Source: Hyphomonadaceae bacterium UBA7672
GTDB lineage: Bacteria; Pseudomonadota; Alphaproteobacteria; Caulobacterales; Hyphomonadaceae
Length of the DNA: 64,000 nucleotides
Reading direction: 5' to 3'
Assembly: GCA_002483135.1 (NCBI GenBank)
Contig: DLHI01000007.1
Coordinates: forward strand, 62,001 to 126,000
Shown: one piece after another, positions 35,099 to 42,932 of the stretch
Layout of the letters: the number at the start of each line of letters is the position of its first letter
Numbering within the stretch: the first letter of the stretch is position 1
Notes under the pieces: model-generated
Databases searched by the model: none
What the model was told of the DNA's origin: nothing
The model's input: only the letters and a program-made list of their open reading frames with translations
Program-made: the position numbers and the translations under genes

Positions 35099-35866
35099 GT
35101 GGATACCCAGCGCGCTCGGCTAGCGGAGTCGCTCCTCTCGTTCTCCCAGCTCACAATCCAGGCTACCTCCGAGCGTCAGCTCCTGCCTGAGCTGATGACC
35201 AGGCTGGCGCCCTTTGGCGTCACCCATGTCAGCGCAGGGGTCACCACAGATCGCAACCGCGTCTTCAAGATCGGCAACCGAAATCACTTCGGCCACCTGA
35301 ACATGGCGTGGGCGTCGACCTATTTCGGCGGCCGCCTCTTTCGTGACGACCCGATCCTTGGCCATTCACTGCGCGCGGAGAGAGCCAACTACTGGGACCG
35401 CGCCATCGATATGTCGCGCCTAGCAAAGCCGGGCCAGCGTGTCCTCAGCATGGCGGCAAGCTGCGGCATCAAGGACGGCTTCATCGTCCCCGCCCCCCTC
35501 TTCAATGGCGATGTCATGATCGTGGCATTTCAAGGCGAGCGCCTGGATCGTGACCCGGATGTCGAAGCGCTAATCCGCGGCCTTGGCATGTATTACGGCA
35601 TGGAAGGGCAGCGCCTCATCACGGCGGCAAACCTGCGCGCCGGCTCGCTCTCCGCGCTTACGGCGCGCCAGATCCAGACGCTCCATCTTGCCGCTCTTGG
35701 CAAACGTCAGGCGGAAATCGCCGCCGAGATGGGCATCAGCATCAATACGGTTGAATACCACCTCAAGATGGCGCGGAGCCGCCTGGGAGCCAAGAACACT
35801 GCGGAGGCTGCCGCCCTGCTCTATGCGACGCCCCCCAATCTGTTTCGTTCCTACGGAGACCCGTAG
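35099..35866 (+). CDS. LuxR-family regulator with autoinducer-binding domain
   Basis: 255 residues from GTG 35099. The N-terminal domain retains AHL-pocket residues in the TraR/LuxR pattern: AWASTYF (Trp, Tyr), FRDDPI (Asp-Pro) and NYWDRA (Trp). The C-terminal HTH is LTARQIQTLHLAALGKRQAE, followed by MGISINTVEYHLKMARSRLG, the GerE-type recognition helix. It should bind an acyl-homoserine lactone and control transcription. The cognate luxI-type gene starts 43 nt downstream. I searched by eye for a lux-box dyad upstream and did not find a convincing one. Confidence 0.92.
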   Translation: MDTQRARLAESLLSFSQLTIQATSERQLLPELMTRLAPFGVTHVSAGVTTDRNRVFKIGNRNHFGHLNMAWASTYFGGRLFRDDPILGHSLRAERANYWDRAIDMSRLAKPGQRVLSMAASCGIKDGFIVPAPLFNGDVMIVAFQGERLDRDPDVEALIRGLGMYYGMEGQRLITAANLRAGSLSALTARQIQTLHLAALGKRQAEIAAEMGISINTVEYHLKMARSRLGAKNTAEAAALLYATPPNLFRSYGDP

Positions 35867-35909
35867 GGGTCGTAGCGAGCGACTGAGGCCAGACTTTTCC
35901 TCCTTGGGA

Positions 35910-36725
35910 ATGGGGGGGACGGGTTCCTTGCTAAGCCACTGCGTTACACCAGCAAACCGGCCGCGCTATTCTGACCAACTGGATCAGATGTTTCGTCAGC
36001 GCCACGCGCTCTTCGTCGAGAAAAAGGGATGGCGGGAGCTCAGACGTGCGGATGGGCGCGATATCGACGCCTATGATGGGGAGGAAACCGTCTACATCCT
36101 CGTCCTGGGTGATGCCGGCGAGGTGTTTGCCTCCGCGCGACTCAATCCCACCTGGTCGCGGCATCAGCTTGAGCAAGGGTCCTATTTCCGCGCGACGTAC
36201 GCGCAGCATCCCGTGCCTTGCGGTCCCAAAGCTTGGGAGTGCTCGCGCCTGATCGGAGGCGATGGGCGCCTCGGGCGCGAACATGTCACCGAGAGTTTCG
36301 GCCGACTGATGGTCGCCGTCGGTGAGTTCTGCCGCCGTCGTAGCGTGACCGACATCATCTCCATCCTCGAGACAGCGGCCGTTACCCAGTTTCAAACGCA
36401 AGGTTATCGTTGCGAGCCCCTTGGACTCCCCGTGCGGTTCGAAACCGACAAGGGTCCCTCCGATGCCATCGCGACAATAATCCGACCCCGTCCGGCAGGC
36501 GCCGCGCGCGACAGCAGCCCCTCGATGTGGGTGGGCCCCGCAATGTTCGAGGCGGCATCAGCTGCACGCGGAACTACGGAAAGCCAGCCCGGCTTTGCTT
36601 TGCTTGAGAGCGCCGCTGAGCTTGTGAGCGAGGAAGGCCAACGACGGGCGCTGCGCGCCATTCACGAAGTGATGGAATGGGAGCTGGCGGGCGCTCAGGA
36701 CGTGCAGCGAAGGGCGGTCAATTGA
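35910..36725 (+). CDS. LuxI-type acyl-homoserine-lactone synthase
   Basis: 271 residues from ATG 35910. Family-conserved residues are present: RQRHALFVEKKGW (Arg31, Phe35, Trp41), DGRDIDAYDGEE (Asp53, Asp56), FASARLNPT (Arg77) and AWECSRLIGG (Glu110, Arg113). It makes the signal from SAM and an acyl donor. LuxI proteins are normally ~200-220 residues; this one carries an extra ~60 C-terminal residues (after IATIIRPRPAG) with no known domain. The acyl side chain cannot be predicted. An intrinsic terminator follows at 36883. Confidence 0.92.
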   Translation: MGGTGSLLSHCVTPANRPRYSDQLDQMFRQRHALFVEKKGWRELRRADGRDIDAYDGEETVYILVLGDAGEVFASARLNPTWSRHQLEQGSYFRATYAQHPVPCGPKAWECSRLIGGDGRLGREHVTESFGRLMVAVGEFCRRRSVTDIISILETAAVTQFQTQGYRCEPLGLPVRFETDKGPSDAIATIIRPRPAGAARDSSPSMWVGPAMFEAASAARGTTESQPGFALLESAAELVSEEGQRRALRAIHEVMEWELAGAQDVQRRAVN

Positions 36726-36882
36726 CCGCATCTCTCGGTCAGGCTGCCCCTGGGCCCTTCCGCATGTTCAGAACGTCCAAACCACATCTGTGAATTTCTA
36801 CTACAAGTTGGTTCCCAAGACAGGACCAATCGGTACCGTGGAGCGTGTTGGCCCGACCCCCCAACCCAGGGCCAGCAACGGA

Positions 36883-36916
36883 AGAGCGCTCCTCGCGGGG
36901 CGCTCTTTTGTTTTTT
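36883..36916 (+). terminator. Rho-independent terminator after luxI
   Basis: The arms agagcgctcc and ggggcgctct pair with a tcgc loop (one G-T mismatch-type pair), followed by tttgtttttt. The T-tract is on the plus strand, so it ends the luxR-luxI transcript, 157 nt after the luxI stop. The long 3' untranslated stretch could also release a small RNA. Confidence 0.88.
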
Positions 36917-37778
36917 GCGACCATCGCCTTCGGCCCTCGCCATCAACCGTCGGCTCCGATGTTGCGAACGACAGGTCGCTCGGCAATTGTCATCCGCTTG
37001 CGGGACCGCGCTCCGGCGGCTCCACGCCGGTACCTCGGGCGCTGATGCATCACGGTTTGTCGGCAAGTTTTCCCGAAGCGCGCATCATCTGACTTTTTAT
37101 CGCGCGCCGAATTTTTGCGTATCCGGCGACAAAGTTCGGGAAAGCTCGAAGCCTAATCCGGGCGTGATGGCTGCCCCCTCCCCCTGAAGATCGGCGCTGC
37201 TCGATGCGGGGCTTGCAGACAAGAGCCCTCATGCAGGCTGTCGGCTCGCTCGAAGGTGTTGAGTGTGAACAGGTGTGGGGGGGCCGACGTCGATCGACGC
37301 ACAAAGACCTTGATTTTTGAGCAAGCGGTGGGGGCTATTTTCGGGCGCCCGTTCACAGTCGTCAAACAACCAGAGCTTGCTTGACCGGCAGGGAGCAAGG
37401 AGTCCTGGCATCTGAGCGCCTATTCGAAGCGCACAGAATAACAACCCAATGCCCAGCTACGCGACGGCCCGGCTCGTTGGATACCATAGCGCTTCGCGCA
37501 TCTCATGTAGACGATAAGTCTCTTTCTGCTTGACGAACCGTCTCGTGCATGGATGGTTCGGGATGTGACTTATAGTATTCACTGAACTATCTGCGATTTG
37601 CTCGGAATGGGAAAGCTGTGACCGCCGCATACGTCCCGACTCTGAGGGGAACCGGCACGACGTCCTCCCGGTTACACCCCATTCCAAGGCCGTTCACAGC
37701 GAGCCTGTTCACTTACGCGACGGCCCAGCAGCGCGAGCGCGTAATCGCCAGGGAGCGGCGCGTCACGCCGGCGCGGGT
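36917..37778. other. 862-bp gap without a convincing gene
   Basis: Short frames on both strands (37050-37304 minus, 37457-37687 minus) lack motifs and have irregular codon use. The segment acgcgacggccc occurs near 37,456 and again near 37,715. I see nothing else definable. Confidence 0.4.
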
Positions 37779-38060
37779 ATGAAGGGCTTTTTGCGAGATG
37801 CCGTGGTGGGTGTCGCGTTCTTCACACTGGGTGTGGTGGTCGTCTACTTCCAGCCCCCGGTCAGACAGGACATGAGCAACCCGGAGTACCAGAGCAACTA
37901 CGTGCACGGGTTGCTTTGCATGAGCAGCCACGGCGATCAGATGGACTGTCACAGGGCCTGCAACAGGAATAGCGCGTGCGAGGATGGCGTCCGGGGCGGG
38001 TGGCAGGAGCAGATGGAGAAGAACTACCCTGCTCTCGCGCGCCAAGGGGCCTTCAGGTAG
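37779..38060 (+). CDS. Small membrane-anchored Cys-containing protein
   Basis: 93 residues. One N-terminal transmembrane segment (AVVGVAFFTLGVVVVYF) precedes an exported or cytosolic domain with four cysteines (LLCMSSHGDQMDCHRACNRN, then ACEDG). No family recognised. The ATG follows gcgggt, a weak ribosome binding site. It is 30 nt upstream of the antitoxin gene. Confidence 0.52.
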   Translation: MKGFLRDAVVGVAFFTLGVVVVYFQPPVRQDMSNPEYQSNYVHGLLCMSSHGDQMDCHRACNRNSACEDGVRGGWQEQMEKNYPALARQGAFR

Positions 38061-38090
38061 GGTCACGCCCAATCCGTGGAGAATAGCATC

Positions 38091-38345
38091 GTGGCGGCTG
38101 TGACCATCCGCAATCTTTCCGAGGAGGTGCATCGCGCCCTGAAGGCCCGGGCCGCGCAGCGCAGCCGCAGCATGGAAGCAGAAATGCGGGCCATTCTGGA
38201 GGCCGCGGTGCTTCCCGAAGGACGGCTGCCCCTTGGCGCAGCTCTTTCCGAGATCAGTCGGAAATACGGACTTACGGATGCCGAGGTCGACACGTTCCAG
38301 CAGGTTCGCGGTACCCGACCCGCCGAGCCGATCCGCTTCAAGTGA
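38091..38345 (+). CDS. FitA-like ribbon-helix-helix antitoxin
   Basis: 84 residues from GTG 38091 (ATG 38076 gives five more). AAVTIRNLSEEVHRALKARA is the FitA-type ribbon-helix-helix DNA-binding domain, followed by RSMEAEMRAILEAAVLPEG. The C-terminal tail (ALSEISRKYGLTDAEVDTFQ) is the toxin-binding region. FitA normally represses its operon and neutralises the PIN RNase FitB. Here the toxin gene is broken immediately downstream, so the antitoxin is an orphan. Confidence 0.88.
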   Translation: MAAVTIRNLSEEVHRALKARAAQRSRSMEAEMRAILEAAVLPEGRLPLGAALSEISRKYGLTDAEVDTFQQVRGTRPAEPIRFK

Positions 38346-38383
38346 TCACATACGACACCAATGTCGTCACAGGGCTAACGTAG
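38342..38383 (+). pseudogene. FitB (PIN-domain) toxin gene truncated after 13 codons
   Basis: A GTG overlapping the antitoxin stop (GTGA) opens VITYDTNVVTGLT and then a TAG at 38381. FitB/VapC toxins begin with the same strand, including the catalytic Asp in (V/I)..DTNVVSEL. The rest of the PIN domain does not follow in any frame I can see. Confidence 0.8.
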
Positions 38384-38508
38384 CCTAGGCAGCGTGCGGC
38401 TGCACTGCATAGATCCGGTCAGAAATGTCGCCCCGCAACACACAATGGCACTCGACTTCTCACAGTTATGGAGCGGTGGTCGCATCGTCTTTGACAGCGG
38501 AGATCAAG

Positions 38509-38766
38509 ATGAAGCGGCGTACTGATCGCAAGAAGCCTGATAGCTCGGCGGATCTGAGCTCGGTGGAATGGTGGGCGCGAGAATGCCCGGACCAGTTTCT
38601 CTATGTCATTACGTTCGGCCCCGAACCTCGGCGACGGAGGCGACGCAAGCGGCCCGCGCCGGTTGTGCCGTCGAGTTCTCCGGCGATGTTGGCGCCAGGC
38701 GCGCCTGTCATTGAACCGGCTGAGGTTGCAAAGCCTGTCCCCAGGAAGCGGATGGAACTCATTTGA
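38509..38766 (+). CDS. Small basic QFLYV-family protein, copy 3
   Basis: 85 residues from ATG 38509. The core DQFLYVITFGPEPRRRRRRK matches copies 1 and 2; the N-terminus is longer and differs (KRRTDRKKPDSSADLSSVEW, then WARECPDQF). The 12-bp element gagcggtggtcg found upstream of copies 1 and 2 is also present at about 38,470. Conservation of core and leader across three divergent copies argues for a real gene family. Confidence 0.7.
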   Translation: MKRRTDRKKPDSSADLSSVEWWARECPDQFLYVITFGPEPRRRRRRKRPAPVVPSSSPAMLAPGAPVIEPAEVAKPVPRKRMELI

Positions 38767-38942
38767 TGGCCGCAGTGCACGCGGGTCTTAAGGCGCCGAA
38801 GCGGGTCAGCTGGAATCCGATTGAGAGCGCCCGGGAGAGACCGGTCGCTCAGAAGATTGTTGCCCGCGAGATGAAGCGGTTGAACGGCGCCAACGGGATC
38901 CAATTGATGAACTGCGTTACCGAATCCAGGACGTCGTCATGA
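38766..38942 (+). CDS. Short ORF after copy 3, overlapping terminase antisense
   Basis: 58 codons, starting TGATG over the copy 3 stop (MAAVHAGLKAPKRVSWNPIE). The last ~31 codons run antisense into the TerL gene. The first ~27 look protein-like and may be the start of a lost operon gene. Low confidence. Confidence 0.3.
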   Translation: MAAVHAGLKAPKRVSWNPIESARERPVAQKIVAREMKRLNGANGIQLMNCVTESRTSS

Positions 38943-40246
38943 CCGTCGGGAAATGACCGAAACTGATCGAGCAGGATTTCCGTGCATCGGGCGCCACGCG
39001 GGAAGACGACCTCACCTGAGTAGAGCGCGCCGAGAGCGAGATTCAGTCTTTCCGCCTTGCTGCCAGAGGGTTGCCGCCGCCAAACCGGGAGGCCGAGGTT
39101 GGCCAGTTCTCGATAGAGCGCCCATCCCGTGTGTCCGCTCTCGATGAGCACAGCATCCGCATCCCACTCGAGCACGCACGCCTGAACCGCCTCTTTCAGG
39201 TCAGGATAGTCGAGACGCCTCTCGATGACGTCCATCAGGCACCATCGCGTCCCGTCGAAACCAAAGATGCTCATGGCGGAGTAATCGCAATCAGGCGCAT
39301 CGCGTACGGCCGGATCGAGGCTGATCGCGACGTACCGCAACTGATCGCGCGAGAAAGGCTGATCTACGAAATTCAATCGCGATAGATCGGTCAGTATGCC
39401 GTCGCTGATTCGCGGCGCTTGAAGATACTGTGCAGAAAAGTCCGCTTCGCCCAAATCCCGCTTGAGCTGGTCAAGCACTTGATGGCCATACCATTTGGGC
39501 CAGAGCAACTTGCCCTCGCGCCATTCGAATTTCCTGCCGTTGTAGGAGTTCAGAACCTGATCCTTCTGCGCTATCGAGGGCAGACTGAGGTGCGAATAGC
39601 CTGTTTCGATCAACGCCGCCGGCAAGTCATCAACGTGAAGGCGCTGCATTATCGCGATCGTGTGCGCGGACTGTGGGTCGTCATTGCGCGTCATGCAGGT
39701 CTTGCGAACAAAATCCTCGGCCGCTTTCCGCCTCGCCGCCGACCCAACATCCTGGGCCTTGATGATATCATCAACAATCAGATGCGTATTGCCGAGGCCG
39801 GTCACCGCACCGCCGACATAGATGAAGCGGATTTCTCCGTTTCGCGAGGTTATCAGCCTTTCGCTGTCTGAGCGGACAACGCGGCAGCCGGGAAAGGACG
39901 TCTGAAACCACCTTTCATCGAGGATCGGCCGAAGCAGCCGCATGTGATCTTCGGCAAAACCGGATGAATAGACCGCGATCATGATTTTGCGGGTCGGGTC
40001 ATGCCCGATCAGAAACGCAGGTAAACAGATAGCCGCCGAAAACGACTTGAGGTGGCGTGGGGGCATGGTGACAAGCTGCCGGCACGTCTTGGCCTCCGCT
40101 GCCGACTGTATCGCAAAGCAGAGCGGTTCATGGAACCAAGCAGGCTCAAGTGGCTTATTGTACGTACTGAAGAAGGACTGCCGAACGAAACGATCGAGCC
40201 GCGATCGGACGGCATGTTGCATGAGACGCTGGTCAGCCTGGGTCAT
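38849..40246 (-). CDS. terL: Phage terminase large subunit
   Basis: 465 residues from ATG 40246 with aaggggg upstream. ATPase: the Walker A-like loop TMPPRHLKSFSAAI, HLIVDDIIKAQDV (Walker B), then the C-motif region. Nuclease: AISLDPAVRDAPDCDYSAMS (acidic cluster), AVLIESGHTGWAL and FPDGHDDVLDSVTQF (terminal Asp). This is the DNA-packaging motor of a tailed phage or gene transfer agent-like element. It overlaps the DUF5681 gene by 14 nt. No portal, protease or capsid gene follows in the window, so the head-gene block is missing. Confidence 0.94.
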   Translation of the reverse strand: MTQADQRLMQHAVRSRLDRFVRQSFFSTYNKPLEPAWFHEPLCFAIQSAAEAKTCRQLVTMPPRHLKSFSAAICLPAFLIGHDPTRKIMIAVYSSGFAEDHMRLLRPILDERWFQTSFPGCRVVRSDSERLITSRNGEIRFIYVGGAVTGLGNTHLIVDDIIKAQDVGSAARRKAAEDFVRKTCMTRNDDPQSAHTIAIMQRLHVDDLPAALIETGYSHLSLPSIAQKDQVLNSYNGRKFEWREGKLLWPKWYGHQVLDQLKRDLGEADFSAQYLQAPRISDGILTDLSRLNFVDQPFSRDQLRYVAISLDPAVRDAPDCDYSAMSIFGFDGTRWCLMDVIERRLDYPDLKEAVQACVLEWDADAVLIESGHTGWALYRELANLGLPVWRRQPSGSKAERLNLALGALYSGEVVFPRGARCTEILLDQFRSFPDGHDDVLDSVTQFINWIPLAPFNRFISRATIF

Positions 40247-40715
40247 GGAAGCCCCCTTCTGTAGCGCCGGCGCTTCCACCGCCTCTCGTGTCCCCTTCGG
40301 TCGCAGATCCGCCGACGTCATTCGCCAACTCGCGACGCATGTCCTCCAGCAACTCCTTCGTGAGTGCAGGATCAAACATCAATGGGTCGCTGCTCTCCCC
40401 CGCTTCCTTCGTTCGATCATGCTCGAGCACAACGGCAATGGCGCGCATCTCGCCCTTTGCGGCGCGGTTGGCGATCTGGGCGTACATGAGCTCGCGCTTG
40501 GTAAAGGTCGCCGGCCCGTGCTCAGATCCGATCGTCACCTGCTCGTCGAGAAAGTGACCAAGGGTGCGACTGCCAATTTTCGGCTTCGACGGCCTACCTC
40601 GGGGGTTCCTTACCTCTCCTGGCTTGATCCGGTGCTCCTTCGGAGGCTTGCCCTTGCCCACATCGTAGGGCGATACCGTCGCGCCCTTCTGGCGCTTGCT
40701 CTTCTTCTCCGACAT
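40233..40715 (-). CDS. DUF5681-domain protein (small-terminase-like position)
   Basis: 160 residues from ATG 40715. KPPKEHRIKPGEVRNPRGRP is the DUF5681 signature, a short motif that precedes terL in many alphaproteobacterial prophages. The middle helices (FTKRELMYAQIANRAAKGEM) and acidic tail could serve DNA recognition and terminase binding, as in a small terminase, but that is inferred from position. The ends are low-complexity Gly/Lys-rich. Confidence 0.82.
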   Translation of the reverse strand: MSEKKSKRQKGATVSPYDVGKGKPPKEHRIKPGEVRNPRGRPSKPKIGSRTLGHFLDEQVTIGSEHGPATFTKRELMYAQIANRAAKGEMRAIAVVLEHDRTKEAGESSDPLMFDPALTKELLEDMRRELANDVGGSATEGDTRGGGSAGATEGGFHDPG

Positions 40716-40725
40716 CGCCGCCCCC

Positions 40726-42102
40726 CTATTCCTCGTCCGGCGCGGGCAGCGCGAGCAGCGGCGGCGCTCCGTTCGCCGCACTGCCCGAGCAACGCACGCG
40801 TTCGAGTTCGGTCAGTGTAAGACCCGTCTGCACATGGATCGGTTCTTCGCCGAATACCTTGCGGAAGCGCATCAGACTGGCTTGGCAGTAGCCGGGGTCA
40901 ATTTCCATCAGACGCGCCATACGCCCCGTTCGTTCTGCGGCGATCATCGTAGTACCGCCGCCGCCGAAGAAATCGGCCACGATGTCCCCGACCTGTGTAC
41001 AGTCGAGGATAGCGTCCATGATCATGCCCACATTCTTGGGCGTTGGATGACGGTCGAGGTCTTCCTTGCGGTTGCGCGAAAACCCATTCGCGCCGGGGTA
41101 CTCCCAAACATTTGTACGGTATCTGCCATTGGCTCCGAGCTGGATGTTGTTGAGATGTGGGGCGCCCGGTTTGCGGAACACGCCCACCAGTTCATGCTGA
41201 GACCGCAGGAAGCTCCCCAGACCCGCCGCGTGCTTTACCCACGTGACCAGGTTGAGATAATCGAGTTCGTTGGCTTTGGCCGCCAGGATAAGGAGGTGGA
41301 TGCTCCTCCAATCCATGAACACCTCGATGATAGCGCCCTCCTCCGAGTGCAACGCCATCATCGCCAGGGCGAGTATTAGGAAGCGCGAGAACTCTTCCTC
41401 TGACATTTCGCCTGACGCCATCGCGAATTCATGTCTTGTCCGTCCCTTCTGGCGCTTTGATACGTGCCCATCGACCTTTACGTTGAAGGGTACGTCATTG
41501 ATTGAGAACCTCGCCCTCCTCCCTCCCATCAGCAAAGCGCAGTCGTCGGCGTTGAGCGCATCGCCGCACATGATGATATGACGCAGAAGACGAAAGCGGT
41601 CGCCCCGCTCGACAAAGGGGGCGCTGACACGCTCATAGATGACATCATCCCCAAGCGTGGCTGTTCCCGGGATTGAGAGCGCAGCATCAATCGCGGCGGC
41701 ATCGAAGCCTACTGCATGCAGATCGAAGTTATGCTCAAGCAGCTGAGCGACCTCATCGCGAAGTGCATCGGGCTCCCACTTACCTCCTTCGGCCAGCTTA
41801 TTGTCAGCGATCCTGTAGGCCTTGATCTCAAGCGCGGTGAGATGACCGACGCGAATGGCCGGGATCGTCTCGCGCCCGAGAAGACGCATCGCCTCGAGCC
41901 GAGCCTCTCCGGCGACCAGAACACCTTTTGCGTCGATTATGATGGGATTGATGAAGCCGAATCTCTCGATCGACGCCATCAGCTGGGCCTGGGATTTCGC
42001 CGATCGTCGACGCAACCTCCGGTTGGGTAGCAAGACCTGCGAGACCAGGACGAGCTCGCATACGAGCTCGATGGCGCGTTGCATCTTCTGAACTGCGGAC
42101 AT
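40726..42102 (-). CDS. ParB-like / DNA methyltransferase fusion
   Basis: 458 residues from ATG 42102, with ggga upstream. The N-terminal ParB/sulfiredoxin-like domain has LMASIERFGFINPIIIDAKG, then LVAGEARLEAMRLLG. The C-terminal beta-class methyltransferase has motif IV as SINDVPFNVKVDG and motif I as IVADFFGGGGTTMIAAE. Motif IV is usually (D/N/S)PP(Y/F/W); here Val replaces the first Pro (D-V-P-F). Activity is therefore uncertain. Such fusions modify phage or element DNA and sit next to packaging genes, as here (10 nt before DUF5681). Confidence 0.9.
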   Translation of the reverse strand: MSAVQKMQRAIELVCELVLVSQVLLPNRRLRRRSAKSQAQLMASIERFGFINPIIIDAKGVLVAGEARLEAMRLLGRETIPAIRVGHLTALEIKAYRIADNKLAEGGKWEPDALRDEVAQLLEHNFDLHAVGFDAAAIDAALSIPGTATLGDDVIYERVSAPFVERGDRFRLLRHIIMCGDALNADDCALLMGGRRARFSINDVPFNVKVDGHVSKRQKGRTRHEFAMASGEMSEEEFSRFLILALAMMALHSEEGAIIEVFMDWRSIHLLILAAKANELDYLNLVTWVKHAAGLGSFLRSQHELVGVFRKPGAPHLNNIQLGANGRYRTNVWEYPGANGFSRNRKEDLDRHPTPKNVGMIMDAILDCTQVGDIVADFFGGGGTTMIAAERTGRMARLMEIDPGYCQASLMRFRKVFGEEPIHVQTGLTLTELERVRCSGSAANGAPPLLALPAPDEE

Positions 42103-42308
42103 CGCAATTCCCATTTCAGTTTTTGCAACCAAAATGGCGGAGTCGGAGACCCCGGGTCTCGCGATTATCGCGAGACCTTGCAAACAAGCCCGTCCTCGCG
42201 ACGCCCGCCGCTCCGATGGAGCAGCGCACCTGTTTGCACACTTGGTAGTTACGTCGATTCGCTTGCTGGGCACCTCAGGATTTCTGTAAGCGGGTATCAG
42301 AACTTTTC

Positions 42309-42324
42309 AGTTGCAAATGCAACT
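42309..42324. promoter_or_regulatory. 7-bp inverted repeat upstream of the methyltransferase
   Basis: agttgca-aa-tgcaact is a perfect dyad with a 2-nt centre, about 207 nt upstream of the ParB-methyltransferase start. An operator for a small HTH protein is possible. Confidence 0.5.
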
Positions 42325-42348
42325 AAATGCTCGTGAGCCCGCCCGCCC

Positions 42349-42499
42349 TTTTCCCATTATTTCTGCGGGTTTCCCTTTCTTGATCATCAGCTTCTTGGGG
42401 GAATGCCGTTAGAACCCGCGAGGTCCACGCGCTTGCAGATTGCGATTTGGGATTTTTCCCATCTCCTTCCCATTTATTGGCGCGATAAATGGGAAAAGG
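42349..42499. promoter_or_regulatory. Cluster of TTTCCCAT motifs including a long dyad
   Basis: The motif occurs at 42350, near 42455 and within the dyad ttcccatttat-7 nt-ataaatgggaa (42467-42495), whose right arm gives the reverse copy. The arms pair over 11 bp without mismatch. The spacing is compatible with an operator array or an attachment-site core. Confidence 0.55.
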
Positions 42500-42592
42500 C
42501 CTCCGCTCGGTTGGAAGAACCGCGCAGGCTGGTCTTACTTCGCTGTTAGAAAGCGGTGGCCGCGAAAACCGTCCGGGCCCTGTTCCTGAGCC

Positions 42593-42913
42593 CTAGTGCT
42601 GGCTTTCCGGCGTGGTGACTTTAAGCCCATCAAGATCATCCCTGATCTTGATCTGGCAGCTAAGCCGCGAATTCTCTTTCACGTTCTCCGCGAAATCGAG
42701 CATCGACTGCTCCATCGCCGAGGGCTTGCCCACCTTGTCGGTGAAAGCTGCATCCACATAGACGTGGCAGGTCGCACAAGCGCACGCCCCCCCACAATCG
42801 GCGTCAATGCCCGGAATATTGTGCTTGATCGCTGTTTCCATGACGGTCATGCCGTTCTTGCCCTCAACGGTCCGCTCGGTCCCGGAGGCATCGATGTAGG
42901 TGATCTTCGGCAT
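42593..42913 (-). CDS. 2Fe-2S ferredoxin, adrenodoxin/putidaredoxin type
   Basis: 106 residues. The cluster-binding cysteines lie in ADCGGACACATCHVYVD (C-x5-C-x2-C) with a distal Cys in SRLSCQIKI. The N-terminus, KITYIDASGTERTVEG, and the acidic helix before the last Cys are typical. It carries electrons from the reductase encoded next to it (start 19 nt from the reductase stop) to an oxygenase or biosynthetic partner not seen here. Confidence 0.95.
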   Translation of the reverse strand: MPKITYIDASGTERTVEGKNGMTVMETAIKHNIPGIDADCGGACACATCHVYVDAAFTDKVGKPSAMEQSMLDFAENVKENSRLSCQIKIRDDLDGLKVTTPESQH

Positions 42914-42932
42914 GGGTATCCTTGTCGTCCGA

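Larger units (their letters stand above)
42103..42592. other. 490-bp regulatory-looking gap at the island/core boundary
   Basis: AT-richer than both flanks and without a supported gene. It contains two inverted repeats and repeated TTTCCCAT motifs, listed separately. It separates the packaging module from the ferredoxin genes and may hold the attachment or operator sites of the element. Confidence 0.5.
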
